Positions 57,005 through 64,000 of a stretch of 64,000 nt of DNA are shown one piece after another. This stretch comes from an uncultured Paracoccaceae bacterium. GTDB lineage: Bacteria; Pseudomonadota; Alphaproteobacteria; Rhodobacterales; Rhodobacteraceae. Positions within the stretch are counted from its first letter, which is position 1. Each line of letters starts with the position of its first letter. The DNA is taken from positions 84,896-148,895 of the forward strand of contig CANLSM010000009.1 in NCBI GenBank assembly GCA_947493745.1, written 5' to 3'. The notes under the pieces are model-generated. The model did no database searches. It was given only the letters and a program-made list of their open reading frames with translations, and was not told the origin of the DNA. A program made the translations under genes and the position numbers.

Positions 57005-58402
57005 GTGAATTGGGATGAGTTTGCGCATTGGGGAGGCCGGATATCGGACTGGGCGGCGGATTACCATCGGACCCTTGGGGACAGGCCGGTCCGATCACAG
57101 ACCAGTCCCGGTGAAATCGGCGACAAGCTTCCCGCGTTCCCACCCGAGATCGGCGAGGGGATGGAGGACATTCTGGCCGACTTTGAGCGTATCGTCATGC
57201 CGGGGATGACCCATTGGCAGCATCCCCGGTTCTTTGCCTATTTCCCGGCAAACGCCGCCCCGCCCTCGATGCTGGCCGAGATGCTGGTCACGACCATCGC
57301 CGCTCAATGCATGCTGTGGCAGACCTCCCCCGCCGCGACCGAGGTCGAAAGTGTCATGGTGGACTGGCTTCGGCAGGCACTCGATCTGCCGAGCGGGTAT
57401 ACAGGTGTCATTCAGGACAGCGCATCATCGGCGACGCTGTCGGCGGTGCTGACCATGCGCGAGCGGGCCACCGGCTATTCCGGCAATCGCGAGGGGCTTT
57501 CGGGCAAGGGTCGGCTTCGGATCTATTGCTCCGGGGAAGCGCATTCCTCGATTGACCGTGCGTGTTGGGTGGCGGGCATCGGACAGGATAATCTGGTGAA
57601 GCTTCCCACCACCGGCCCGCGCCATGCGCTTGATCCCGAGGCGCTGAGACAGGCGATCTCCGAAGACCGTGATGCCGGCCTCATCCCGACCGGTATCATT
57701 GCGATTACGGGTGGGACGGGCATCGGGGCCTGCGACGATCTCGGTCCGGTTCTCGACATCGCGAGGCGGGAGAAACTCTACACCCATCTTGATGCGGCCT
57801 GGGCCGGTTCCGCGATGATCTGCCCGGAGTTTCGGGCAGAGTACTGGGCCAACGTTGCGGGTTTCGACAGCATTGTCTTCAATCCCCACAAATGGCTGGG
57901 CGTGCAGTTCGACTGTTCCGTGCAGTTTCTCAAGGATGCAACACCGCAACTCAACACGCTCAAGATCGAGCCGGAATACCTCAAGACGTCGGGTGCCGAG
58001 GTCACCAACTATTCGGAATGGACGATCCCGCTCGGCCGACGTTTCCGTGCCCTGAAAATCTGGTTCATGATCCGCTCCTACGGGCTTGAAGGTCTGCGCG
58101 CACGCATCCGCAATCATGTCGCCTGGGCCGGTGAGATATGCGAGGAGATCCGCGCACTCGATGGTTTTGAGATCGTGACCGAGCCGATCCTGAGCCTGTT
58201 TTCCTTCCGATGCCCCGGAGACGACGCGGCCCAGCAACGCCTTGTCGATGCGCTCAATGATGACGGTCGGATTTATCTGACCCAGGGTGCATTCGGGGGG
58301 CGCAAGGTCATTCGATTTCAGGTCGGTCAGTTCGATACGACACGCGAAGATGTCATGATGGCCCGAGACGCCATCGCGGATGTCTGGAGGAAAATCTCGT
58401 GA
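57005..58402 (+). CDS. PLP-dependent amino-acid decarboxylase (aromatic-L-amino-acid type)
   Basis: The 465-residue fold-type I enzyme has the group II decarboxylase motifs: HPRFFAYFPANAAPPSMLAEM, QDSASSATLSAVLTMRERA, THLDAAWAGSAMICPE and the PLP Lys296 in FNPHKWLG. This matches eukaryote-like aromatic amino acid decarboxylases (Dopa, Tyr, Trp or Phe). The start is GTG 57005, supported by GGGAGG eight bases before. It converges with an FAD oxidoreductase. The substrate is a guess. Confidence 0.93.
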   Translation: MNWDEFAHWGGRISDWAADYHRTLGDRPVRSQTSPGEIGDKLPAFPPEIGEGMEDILADFERIVMPGMTHWQHPRFFAYFPANAAPPSMLAEMLVTTIAAQCMLWQTSPAATEVESVMVDWLRQALDLPSGYTGVIQDSASSATLSAVLTMRERATGYSGNREGLSGKGRLRIYCSGEAHSSIDRACWVAGIGQDNLVKLPTTGPRHALDPEALRQAISEDRDAGLIPTGIIAITGGTGIGACDDLGPVLDIARREKLYTHLDAAWAGSAMICPEFRAEYWANVAGFDSIVFNPHKWLGVQFDCSVQFLKDATPQLNTLKIEPEYLKTSGAEVTNYSEWTIPLGRRFRALKIWFMIRSYGLEGLRARIRNHVAWAGEICEEIRALDGFEIVTEPILSLFSFRCPGDDAAQQRLVDALNDDGRIYLTQGAFGGRKVIRFQVGQFDTTREDVMMARDAIADVWRKIS

Positions 58403-58488
58403 AACACCGGCGTCAGGCGTGGGCGGCTTTGACTGGGATCTGTTGAGCCATCAACGCACTCCGAATGGTGTTTCGATATGCGGTGGCA

Positions 58489-59700
58489 TCAGATCACCGC
58501 CTTCTCAACAATCCTGCGCCCCTCCACGATCCTTTCAAAGTGGAACGGCGTCATATCGAGCGTCCTGTAGGTGCCATGAACCAGAAACTCTGCCGTGCCG
58601 CGCCCCATCGCGGGGGATTGCTGCAGGCCGTGACCCGAGAATCCGTTGAGAAAGAAGAAATTTTCCACTTGCGTGTGCGGGCCCATGATCGCGTTGTGAT
58701 CGAAGGTGTTGTAGGCGTAGTGCCCGGCCCATTCCGACTGCACCCTGATCGCTTCGAATTGCGGGATGCGCGTGGCCAGGACCGGCCAGATGTGATTTTC
58801 CCACAGCGTGAAATCCATGGTGAAATCATCATAGTCAACGGCCGGGTCAATATCGGCATGGCCGCCGCACTGATAGGTTCCGCCGCCGTTTTCGCGCACA
58901 TGGACGCCCGAGGGATCAATCGTCAGCGGCAGGTCCCGGTCCAGCGGCTGCTCGGCTGAGAAAATCCAGGAATAGCGCTTGCGCGGCTCCACCGGGATTT
59001 CAATTCCCGCCATACGGCTGGTCCGCGCCGCCCGCGGCCCGGATGCGTTGAGAAGCTGACCACAGGCCACGATCTCACCTGATCCGAGCGTCACGCTCTC
59101 CACTCGCGATCCAGCGGGGTTCCTGTTGACCGCAACAACTTCATTCTCGATGTATTCCACGCCCCGATCCCGGGCCGATCTGCGCCACCAGTCAAAGACC
59201 GCTGTCGCATCCCATTGCCCCTCATCGACCAGGTTGATGGAGCCGAGTACGAGGTCATCGACATTGTAGAATGGATAGGCCGCCTTGATCTCGTCGGGCG
59301 TCATCAACTGTGTCGCCGCCCCTGCCCTCACCTGCACGTCCCGATTGTCCCGCAGAACATCGGCAAAGGCATCATTGTCGGCCAGATACATATATCCGAA
59401 AGAGCGGATCGACAGCTCCGGTATCCGCTCATCGCCACCCAGATAGCGTCGCAGGTTCTTGACGAAGTCAGCAGCAAACTGGCTGATGCGCACATTCAAC
59501 TCGCCCGAGAACTGCTGCCGCATGCAGGAATTGGTGTGCATGGTCGATGAGGTCTCATAGCTCATGTCCCGCTCGACCACGAGAACCCGTCCGTCAAAGT
59601 CCTTGTCATCCGACAGGAACCAGGCGGTGGAGGCCCCCATGATGGCTCCGCCGACAATGATGATGTCATAACTGGCATGCCGGGGCGTTTGCACGTTCAT
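58489..59700 (-). CDS. FAD-dependent oxidoreductase of the DAO/sarcosine oxidase family
   Basis: The 403-residue protein has an N-terminal FAD-binding fold (DIIIVGGAIMGASTAWFL, then VLVVERDMSYETSST) and DAO-family features further on (VQSEWAGHYAYNTFDHNAIMGP, NGFSGHGLQQSPAMGRGTAEFL). It probably oxidises an amine or a D- or N-methyl amino acid, or an unsaturated cyclic amine, giving hydrogen peroxide or passing electrons to a quinone. It faces the decarboxylase across an 86-base gap, but no direct metabolic link is shown. Confidence 0.88.
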   Translation of the reverse strand: MNVQTPRHASYDIIIVGGAIMGASTAWFLSDDKDFDGRVLVVERDMSYETSSTMHTNSCMRQQFSGELNVRISQFAADFVKNLRRYLGGDERIPELSIRSFGYMYLADNDAFADVLRDNRDVQVRAGAATQLMTPDEIKAAYPFYNVDDLVLGSINLVDEGQWDATAVFDWWRRSARDRGVEYIENEVVAVNRNPAGSRVESVTLGSGEIVACGQLLNASGPRAARTSRMAGIEIPVEPRKRYSWIFSAEQPLDRDLPLTIDPSGVHVRENGGGTYQCGGHADIDPAVDYDDFTMDFTLWENHIWPVLATRIPQFEAIRVQSEWAGHYAYNTFDHNAIMGPHTQVENFFFLNGFSGHGLQQSPAMGRGTAEFLVHGTYRTLDMTPFHFERIVEGRRIVEKAVI

Positions 59701-60211
59701 GGTGCCGCCCCTGACCGCCCAAAGGAAACCACTTCTCTTGTCATGATATACGCCCTCTGGCCGCCGTTGATCCGCTCATATGAGATCACAAGGGGCCGAC
59801 TGACAAGACCAATGCTGATCAAGGCACGATCGCCGCACACGCCCTCAAGGCATTGACCGGAAAGTGTCAGCAAGCAACGGGTCATGGATCTTCAACAGCA
59901 AAGAAAGTGAATGCGGACGGAGCGATCGTTCGGATCGGCGCAAGATCAACAAGAGGTTGTGCGACGAGACAGTTACCACAAAGGTTGGCATTTCGGGGGG
60001 AACTGGCGGAACGCTGGGTAGCTCGGCACAACGAGGTCGGCGAGGTCAATCACCGGGGAATTGATGATCTGCGGATAAGCTGAGTCTGGGCTCCGAAGCC
60101 CTGTGAAACAATCGACAAAAGAGCACGCTCTGGCCGAACCGGACCGAGATCAAAGGGGCCTTTGCTGTGACGATGTCTGCTTCCCCAAGACCCTAGCGGC
60201 ATGGGACTAAG

Positions 60212-60319
60212 TTGTTGCGAAGATGTCAAAATCGCTGACTACAGACATCATCAAGATGGGTATCCTGCCAATAGACCGCTAAAAGAAAAGCGCTCCCGTT
60301 TGCAAACGGGAGCGCTTTT
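60212..60319 (+). repeat. Degenerate direct repeat, copy A
   Basis: Copy A aligns with copy B (61001-61106) at a constant offset of 789 bases with one indel. The shared core includes AAAATCGCTGAC followed by AGAC-TCA-CAAG elements, and both copies end in a hairpin with TTGCAAACGGG. By eye about two thirds of positions agree. It may be an old duplication of the region after rpsI, or a dispersed element. Confidence 0.6.
60286..60319. terminator. Perfect 34-base palindrome, terminator-like
   Basis: The 34 bases are equal to their own reverse complement: an arm AAAAGCGCTCCCGTTT, a centre GC, and the matching arm. Being A-run, GC stem, T-run, it can act as an intrinsic terminator in both directions, but no gene ends next to it. 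Confidence 0.7.
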
Positions 60320-60382
60320 CTGATTCTTCTTGAAGGCAGTGCTTGGCTAATCATTATATCAAAATAATTTGCTATCCTTATA

Positions 60383-60427
60383 CGCTCACAGTTACGCGTA
60401 AAGACTTGCTAGCAATCTGCTAATACA
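60383..60427 (+). repeat. Degenerate direct repeat, partial copy C
   Basis: AAAGACTTGCTAGCAATCTGC (60400-60420) matches 61048-61068 of copy B in 18 of 21 positions. The flanks have only weak similarity and no hairpin follows. Confidence 0.5.
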
Positions 60428-60775
60428 TCAGCTTTTCTCAAGTTTCTTAGTGTAAACTAGTTCTCTCATCTCTCTCGTCACTACGAACAAAAAGCTCGCA
60501 AACGCCGCACCAAAACTGCCTTGCTGTTCAACAACATACCCTCGTGTGCCCATCATAGCATTTGCTACAGCAGTGCTCTCTTCCCCGCACAGCACTTCCA
60601 CAATCAATCCAGCACCTTCGTCTACACTAGCAACAACCCTTGCAACATCCGCAGCGTGTCGTTCTGCACAGTCGTACAAAGTACGCCACTCAGCCTCTTC
60701 GCCAAATGCCGCCACACCACCGAGCAACCACATCAAAATTGCCAGTTCCAACCTACCAAAGCATTTCATCTCCAT
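60428..60775 (-). CDS. AT-rich orphan gene for a putative exported protein
   Basis: The 115-residue predicted protein has a signal-peptide-like start (ELAILMWLLGGVAAFGEEAEW) and a compact mature part with two Cys (LYDCAERHAADV, VEVLCGEESTAVANAM). I do not recognise it. The base composition is clearly more AT-rich than the neighbours and the codons are unlike theirs, which suggests foreign origin. The start is uncertain (ATG 60775, ATG 60769 or a longer GTG 60820). It sits between repeat copies. Confidence 0.5.
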   Translation of the reverse strand: MEMKCFGRLELAILMWLLGGVAAFGEEAEWRTLYDCAERHAADVARVVASVDEGAGLIVEVLCGEESTAVANAMMGTRGYVVEQQGSFGAAFASFLFVVTREMRELVYTKKLEKS

Positions 60776-60940
60776 CGCCACATCATCCAGTCCAAGAATA
60801 ATTTTTTTACAAAAGCTCACGAAGCTCGCCCAGTCTCCATATCTACCATCAGCAATCCTTTGCTCTCAAAGTATAAATAGCTTTGGAGGCAGAGATATTG
60901 TTTAGCCCCCTGTCCCTAGGCCACTGATCGGGATTTTCTA

Positions 60941-61006
60941 TTAGGTCTCTGGAGCCGGTGGTCGCATATTGAGCGCCTGATGCGGCCGGATGTGATTGCA
61001 TTGTTG
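60941..61006 (-). pseudogene. IS3-type transposase C-terminal remnant
   Basis: The minus strand encodes NHIRPHQALNMRPPAPET followed by a stop. This is the hallmark end of IS3/IS481-type integrase-fold transposases (RPHQAL..RPPAPE). The frame is closed by a stop a few codons upstream, so only about 21 codons remain: a scrap of an old insertion. Confidence 0.75.
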
Positions 61007-61106
61007 CTATTATGCAAAAATCGCTGACCTTAGACGTCAACAAGTTCAAAGACCTGCTAACAGTCTGCCGCAATAAAAAACGCCCGCTCTTGCAAACGGG
61101 CGTCTG
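61001..61106 (+). repeat. Degenerate direct repeat, copy B
   Basis: Copy B starts at TTGTTGC (61001) and runs into the rpsI terminator. Read from ATG 61012 it gives a short frame starting MQKSLTLDVNKFKDLLTVC; copy A gives MSKSLTTDIIK and copy C gives KDLLAIC. Whether the repeat ever coded for a peptide is unknown. Confidence 0.55.
61075..61103 (-). terminator. Intrinsic terminator of the rplM-rpsI operon
   Basis: On the minus strand CGCCCG/CGGGCG with a ten-base loop is followed by TTTTTT. It lies about 25 bases after the rpsI stop. Confidence 0.85.
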
Positions 61107-61126
61107 GTTTTGTTGAGTTTTTGGCG

Positions 61127-61624
61127 TTAGCGCTTGGAGAACTGGAAGCTCCGGCGCGCCTTGCGCTTGCCGTATTTCTTCCGCTCGACCACGCGGCTGT
61201 CGCGGGTCAGGAAACCTGCGGCTTTCAGGGCCGGACGCAAGGACGGCTCATAGAGCGTCAGCGCCTTGGAAATCCCATGCTTGACAGCACCGGCCTGACC
61301 GCTGAGACCGCCGCCCTTGACGGTCGCCATGACGTCGAACTCACCTTCGACACCAGCCACAGTAAAGGCCTGACCGATCACCATCTGCAGCACGGGGCGT
61401 GCAAAATAGGCGTTCATTTCCTTGCCGTTCACGACAACCTTGCCCGAGCCGGGCTTGATCCAGACACGCGCAACCGCATCCTTCCGCTTGCCGGTCGCAT
61501 AGGACCGGCCAAGCTCGTCGCGCACCGGCTCTTTGGGCGTGCTGGACACAGCCTCGGCCAGAACGGCCTCTTCACCGGACACAGCCGCTTTCAGATCGTC
61601 GAGCGATTTAATCTCTTCAGCCAT
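61127..61624 (-). CDS. rpsI: 30S ribosomal protein S9
   Basis: The 165-residue protein carries the S9 core ([57 protein letters not shown]) and the conserved tail [11 protein letters not shown] that reaches the P-site tRNA. The N-terminal extension of about 35 residues is typical for alphaproteobacteria. It follows rplM with three bases between. Confidence 0.98.
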   Translation of the reverse strand: MAEEIKSLDDLKAAVSGEEAVLAEAVSSTPKEPVRDELGRSYATGKRKDAVARVWIKPGSGKVVVNGKEMNAYFARPVLQMVIGQAFTVAGVEGEFDVMATVKGGGLSGQAGAVKHGISKALTLYEPSLRPALKAAGFLTRDSRVVERKKYGKRKARRSFQFSKR

Positions 61625-61627
61625 GAT

Positions 61628-62092
61628 TTACGCGCTCCGTGTGTTTTTCGGGTTCATGGATGCGACATCCAGAACTTCGGGCTTCTGGGCCTCATGGCCA
61701 TGTTCAGTGCCTGCATAGACACGCAGGTTCGACATCTGCTGACGGCTCAAGGGGCCGCCGGGCAGCATGCGCTGAACGGCTTTGGTCACCACACGCTCGG
61801 GGAACTGGCCTTCGAGCAACTGACCTGCCGTGCGCGACTTGATGCCGCCCGGGTGGCCTGTGTGCCAGTAGTAATTCTTGTCCGTGCGCTTGTTGCCGGT
61901 CAACTGGATCTTGTCCGCATTGATGATGATGACATTGTCACCCATATCCATGTGCGGTGTGAAGGACGCCTTGTGCTTGCCGCGCAGACGCATGGCCACG
62001 ATCGAGGCGAGACGGCCCAGAACCACGCCCTCGGCGTCGATCAGGATCCACTTCTTCTCGATGTCAGCCGGTTTGGCAGAATAGGTTTTCAT
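61628..62092 (-). CDS. rplM: 50S ribosomal protein L13
   Basis: The 154-residue protein is a standard L13 ([73 protein letters not shown]). It is an early-assembly protein of the large subunit. It is the first gene of the rplM-rpsI operon, with a probable promoter just upstream. Confidence 0.98.
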   Translation of the reverse strand: MKTYSAKPADIEKKWILIDAEGVVLGRLASIVAMRLRGKHKASFTPHMDMGDNVIIINADKIQLTGNKRTDKNYYWHTGHPGGIKSRTAGQLLEGQFPERVVTKAVQRMLPGGPLSRQQMSNLRVYAGTEHGHEAQKPEVLDVASMNPKNTRSA

Positions 62093-62146
62093 TACATCGG
62101 TTCCATGAGTTTGGAATATCTGGGGCCGTTGCAGGCCGATGGGCGG

Positions 62147-62174
62147 TTTCTAAAGTGTTTCACGCGCAAGTCAA
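62147..62174 (-). promoter_or_regulatory. Likely sigma-70-type promoter of rplM-rpsI
   Basis: On the minus strand TTGACT (62169-62174) is separated by 16 bases from TAGAAA (62147-62152). This would start the message about 50 bases before the rplM ATG. Confidence 0.5.
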
Positions 62175-62239
62175 CTGCGTGATCGCCGGATAAACGAAGC
62201 GAAATCAAATGGTTGAAAATTAGGTATTAAAATACCCCA

Positions 62240-62659
62240 TCATCTTGTGGGCGGAATGGCGTAAGTCATGGTTGCATGCGCCACGACCGCGTCCGAGCCC
62301 TCCGATGTCAGCGTCACATCCCCCACACTTAGCGACCGACCCAGCTTCAGCACCCTTGCCACGGCAATCATCGCTGTCGGCTGGGGCTTGCGCATGAAAT
62401 TGATCGAGCAGTTGGTGGTGACGGTCAGCGCTTCGGGTCCGATCTGCGCCAGCGTGGCCATGTAGAATGCCACATCAGCGAGTGCAAACATCGATGGACC
62501 CGAGACCGTGCCGCCGGGCCGCAGATCGCTGTCCTGCACGGACATCCGTACCGTTACCTCGCTGCCCTCGATGCGCAGCGTCTCGAACCGCCCGTCGATC
62601 TGGGGAAATTCCGCCTCCAGAAACGCGTCCATCTCGGCAATCGTCATCTTTGGTTGCAT
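62240..62659 (-). CDS. PaaI-type hotdog thioesterase
   Basis: The 139-residue protein has the hotdog fold pattern of PaaI thioesterases (RPGGTVSGPSMFALADVAFYMATLAQIG, TTNCSINFMRKP, VGDVTLTSEGSDAVVAHATMTYAIP). It probably cleaves an acyl-CoA. The start is ATG 62659; an in-frame TTG upstream is less likely. It is divergent from a crotonase-type gene, suggesting a shared acyl-CoA pathway. Confidence 0.88.
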   Translation of the reverse strand: MQPKMTIAEMDAFLEAEFPQIDGRFETLRIEGSEVTVRMSVQDSDLRPGGTVSGPSMFALADVAFYMATLAQIGPEALTVTTNCSINFMRKPQPTAMIAVARVLKLGRSLSVGDVTLTSEGSDAVVAHATMTYAIPPTR

Positions 62660-62721
62660 CAAAACTCTTTCCGGCGCTCTGGATTTTTGCAACTGTCAGA
62701 CAAACCAAGGGGGAGGCCGAG

Positions 62722-63510
62722 ATGCAAGACGAAATTCTGCTGCGCGAGGATCAGGGCGCGATTGCGACGCTGACGCTGAACACGCCGGGTTCGCTCAATG
62801 CGCTCAGCACCGCGATGCTGACTCGGTTGCAGGACAGTCTGGATGCGCTGGCAGATGACGACACAATCCGGGTGGTGATCCTGAGGGGGGCGGGCAAGGT
62901 GTTCTGCGCCGGTCATGACCTCAAGGAGATGACCGCCATGCGGCAGGCCGAGGATGGCGGCAAGGCGGCCTTCCGCGCGCTCTTTGATCAATGTGCCCGG
63001 ATGATGCAGACCATCCCCCGCCTGCCCCAGCCGGTGATTGCCCAGGTTCACGGCATTGCCACGGCTGCGGGCTGCCAGCTTGTGGCCTCCTGCGATCTGG
63101 CGGTGGCGGCAGAGGGCACGAAATTCGGTGTGAACGGCGTCAATATCGGTCTTTTCTGCTCAACCCCCATGGTGGCCCTGTCCCGCAACGTCCCCCGCAA
63201 ACAGGCCTTCGAGATGCTGACCACCGGCCAGTTCATCAGCGCCGAAAGAGCCACCGAGCTTGGCCTGATCAACCGCGCCGTGGCGCCTTCGACGCTGGAG
63301 GCCGAAACGCTCAAGCTGGCAGAGCTTCTCGCCAGCAAACTCGGCTCCGCCGTGAAGATCGGCAAACAGGCCTTCTACGAGCAAATCCAGATGCCGCTCG
63401 GTGACGCCTACGCCTATACCGGAGAGGTCATGACCCAGAACATGCTGGCCCGTGATACGGAGGAAGGGATTTCGGCGTTTCTGGAGAAGCGGGAGCCGGA
63501 GTGGCAGTGA
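62722..63510 (+). CDS. Enoyl-CoA hydratase/isomerase family protein (ECHDC3-like), catalytic Glu missing
   Basis: The 262-residue crotonase-fold protein has the oxyanion/CoA site FCAGHDLKEM (61-70) and GIATAAGCQLVASCDLAVA (111-129). In hydratases two Glu act: one in GGCELA and one in PEIxLG. Here the first is Gln119 and the second region reads GVNGVNIGLF, without Glu. So hydration is unlikely, and the protein may be a member of the ECHDC3-like group with an unknown reaction. GGGAGG lies six bases before ATG 62722. Confidence 0.85.
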   Translation: MQDEILLREDQGAIATLTLNTPGSLNALSTAMLTRLQDSLDALADDDTIRVVILRGAGKVFCAGHDLKEMTAMRQAEDGGKAAFRALFDQCARMMQTIPRLPQPVIAQVHGIATAAGCQLVASCDLAVAAEGTKFGVNGVNIGLFCSTPMVALSRNVPRKQAFEMLTTGQFISAERATELGLINRAVAPSTLEAETLKLAELLASKLGSAVKIGKQAFYEQIQMPLGDAYAYTGEVMTQNMLARDTEEGISAFLEKREPEWQ

Positions 63511-63537
63511 CTTTCAATAAATATCTGCATTCCAGTT

Positions 63538-63923
63538 TCAACTATCTGAGAGATGAAGTGCCGTACTTTCCAAGCCTGGAAACATAGTCATTCTATTTAC
63601 TCCCATTAGCGACAATTCACGGCGAAGTCGGTCTTTTGACGACGCGGGTATTGTAACCTTTTCAATGCCCATCTTTTGCGATTTACCCAATTCCGTCAGA
63701 CACCCGGATACTAAGAACGCGCCGGACTGAGATACTACGCGAGCACTACTGCGTCGTGGTAATGCCAAAAAACAACTCCAAACATCAATTGGCTTTATTT
63801 CGGCTTTAAAGTATGGTTTTTCATCACGAATGAACTGAGCCAGCCTTCTCACGGCACTAAGGTCATTGAACTTCGTCCATCGAATTTTCGAAACTCGCCC
63901 TACCTTCTGTTTTTCATTGACGA
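63538..63923 (-). pseudogene. FRG-domain protein, 5' end cut by an insertion sequence
   Basis: The reading frame encodes the C-terminal half of an FRG domain: RVVSQSGAFLVSG, then KVTIPASSKDRLRREL, LMGVNRMTMFPGLE and a short tail. The N-terminal half, which holds the invariant FRGQ motif, is missing. An open frame continues to ATG 63972, but those 16 codons lie inside the insertion sequence, so the hybrid start is an accident. FRG proteins are often found in defence islands; what this one did is unknown. Confidence 0.6.
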
Positions 63924-64000
63924 GGCTTTGTTGCACAAATGAGTTGAGGGATTCATCTCGCGAATCCAGCATGATAGCTCGAGCACATGAGCAGTTGGGC
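63924..64000. mobile_element. Left end of an insertion sequence (IS5/IS6-like), runs off window
   Basis: GGCTTTGTTGCACAAAT (63924-63940) equals the terminal inverted repeat type of IS5-family (and resembles IS6-family) elements. Only 77 bases are visible, so the transposase and the exact family cannot be determined. It is inserted in the FRG gene. Confidence 0.6.

Larger units (their letters stand above)
59701..60427. other. Gap with no supported gene; holds hairpin and repeats
   Basis: Between the FAD oxidoreductase start and the AT-rich orphan gene there are 727 bases. The first 500 hold no convincing gene; a 62-codon frame overlapping the oxidoreductase start by four bases is noted but not accepted. 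The right end carries repeat copies A and C and a perfect palindrome, described separately. Confidence 0.5.

Noticed and set aside
59697..59885. 62-codon minus-strand frame overlapping the FAD oxidoreductase start by four bases
   Set aside because: The ATGA overlap is tempting, but codon third positions are mixed, there is no ribosome site and no recognisable family; left as unproven.
59853..60083. 76-codon plus-strand frame in the gap after the oxidoreductase
   Set aside because: Composition and start context do not support a gene.
60849..61073. 74-codon minus-strand frame over the IS3 remnant
   Set aside because: It is in another frame than the transposase peptide and starts in the repeat; the transposase-like frame explains the sequence better.

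Overview
The window is a stretch of chromosome from an alphaproteobacterium, most likely of the order Rhodobacterales (Rhodobacter/Roseobacter relatives). The evidence is a GC-rich coding style, an NDUFA12-type complex I subunit gene, RNase E with an acidic insert inside its S1 domain, a full nifR3(dusB)-ntrB-ntrC-ntrY-ntrX-trkA-trkH-hfq-hflX block, and NtrC and NtrX proteins without the sigma-54 contact motif GAFTGA. Most of the window is core, densely packed housekeeping sequence. Family assignments come from reading motifs by eye, and no database search was possible.

Layout. Bases 1-15,500 hold the end of trigger factor, a secreted esterase, clpP and clpX, a Rid-family protein, NDUFA12, mlaD, a DUF2155 secreted protein, aat, accC-accB, a DsbA-like protein, an M48 peptidase with tetratricopeptide-like tail, an aminotransferase, rne and a cell-wall amidase. 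Bases 15,500-24,800 hold PBP1A, prfB, a cytoplasmic-looking subtilase followed by a small protein that resembles a detached subtilase propeptide, a bactofilin/M23 peptidase pair, a DUF455 protein and bcp. Bases 24,800-33,800 hold an AsmA/DUF3971 protein, queA, an MFS transporter, a DUF924 protein, lpd and miaA. Bases 33,800-45,600 are the nitrogen/potassium/Hfq block on the minus strand. Bases 45,700-52,600 hold ispD-ispF-pgpA-cinA, amtB, ratA, hpt, a LysR regulator, a small unknown protein and lipA.

Bases 52,600-59,700 are a stress and accessory section: a probable small RNA with a strong terminator that runs antisense into the end of oxyR, oxyR divergent from katA with two palindromes between them, a VIT/CCC1 transporter, a DUF1428 protein, a 57-residue gene, an aromatic-amino-acid-type decarboxylase and an FAD oxidoreductase. 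Bases 59,700-61,110 are debris downstream of the rplM-rpsI operon: degenerate direct repeats, a perfect 34-base palindrome, an AT-rich orphan gene for an exported protein and the last codons of an IS3-like transposase. The window ends with rpsI, rplM, a thioesterase, a crotonase-fold protein lacking both catalytic glutamates, and an FRG-domain gene cut by an insertion sequence that runs off the end.

The best candidates for something new are the subtilase plus detached propeptide-like pair, the small RNA between lipA and oxyR, the repeat/orphan islet downstream of rpsI, and the unannotatably short gene at 56773-56946. No CRISPR array, tRNA or rRNA gene was seen.
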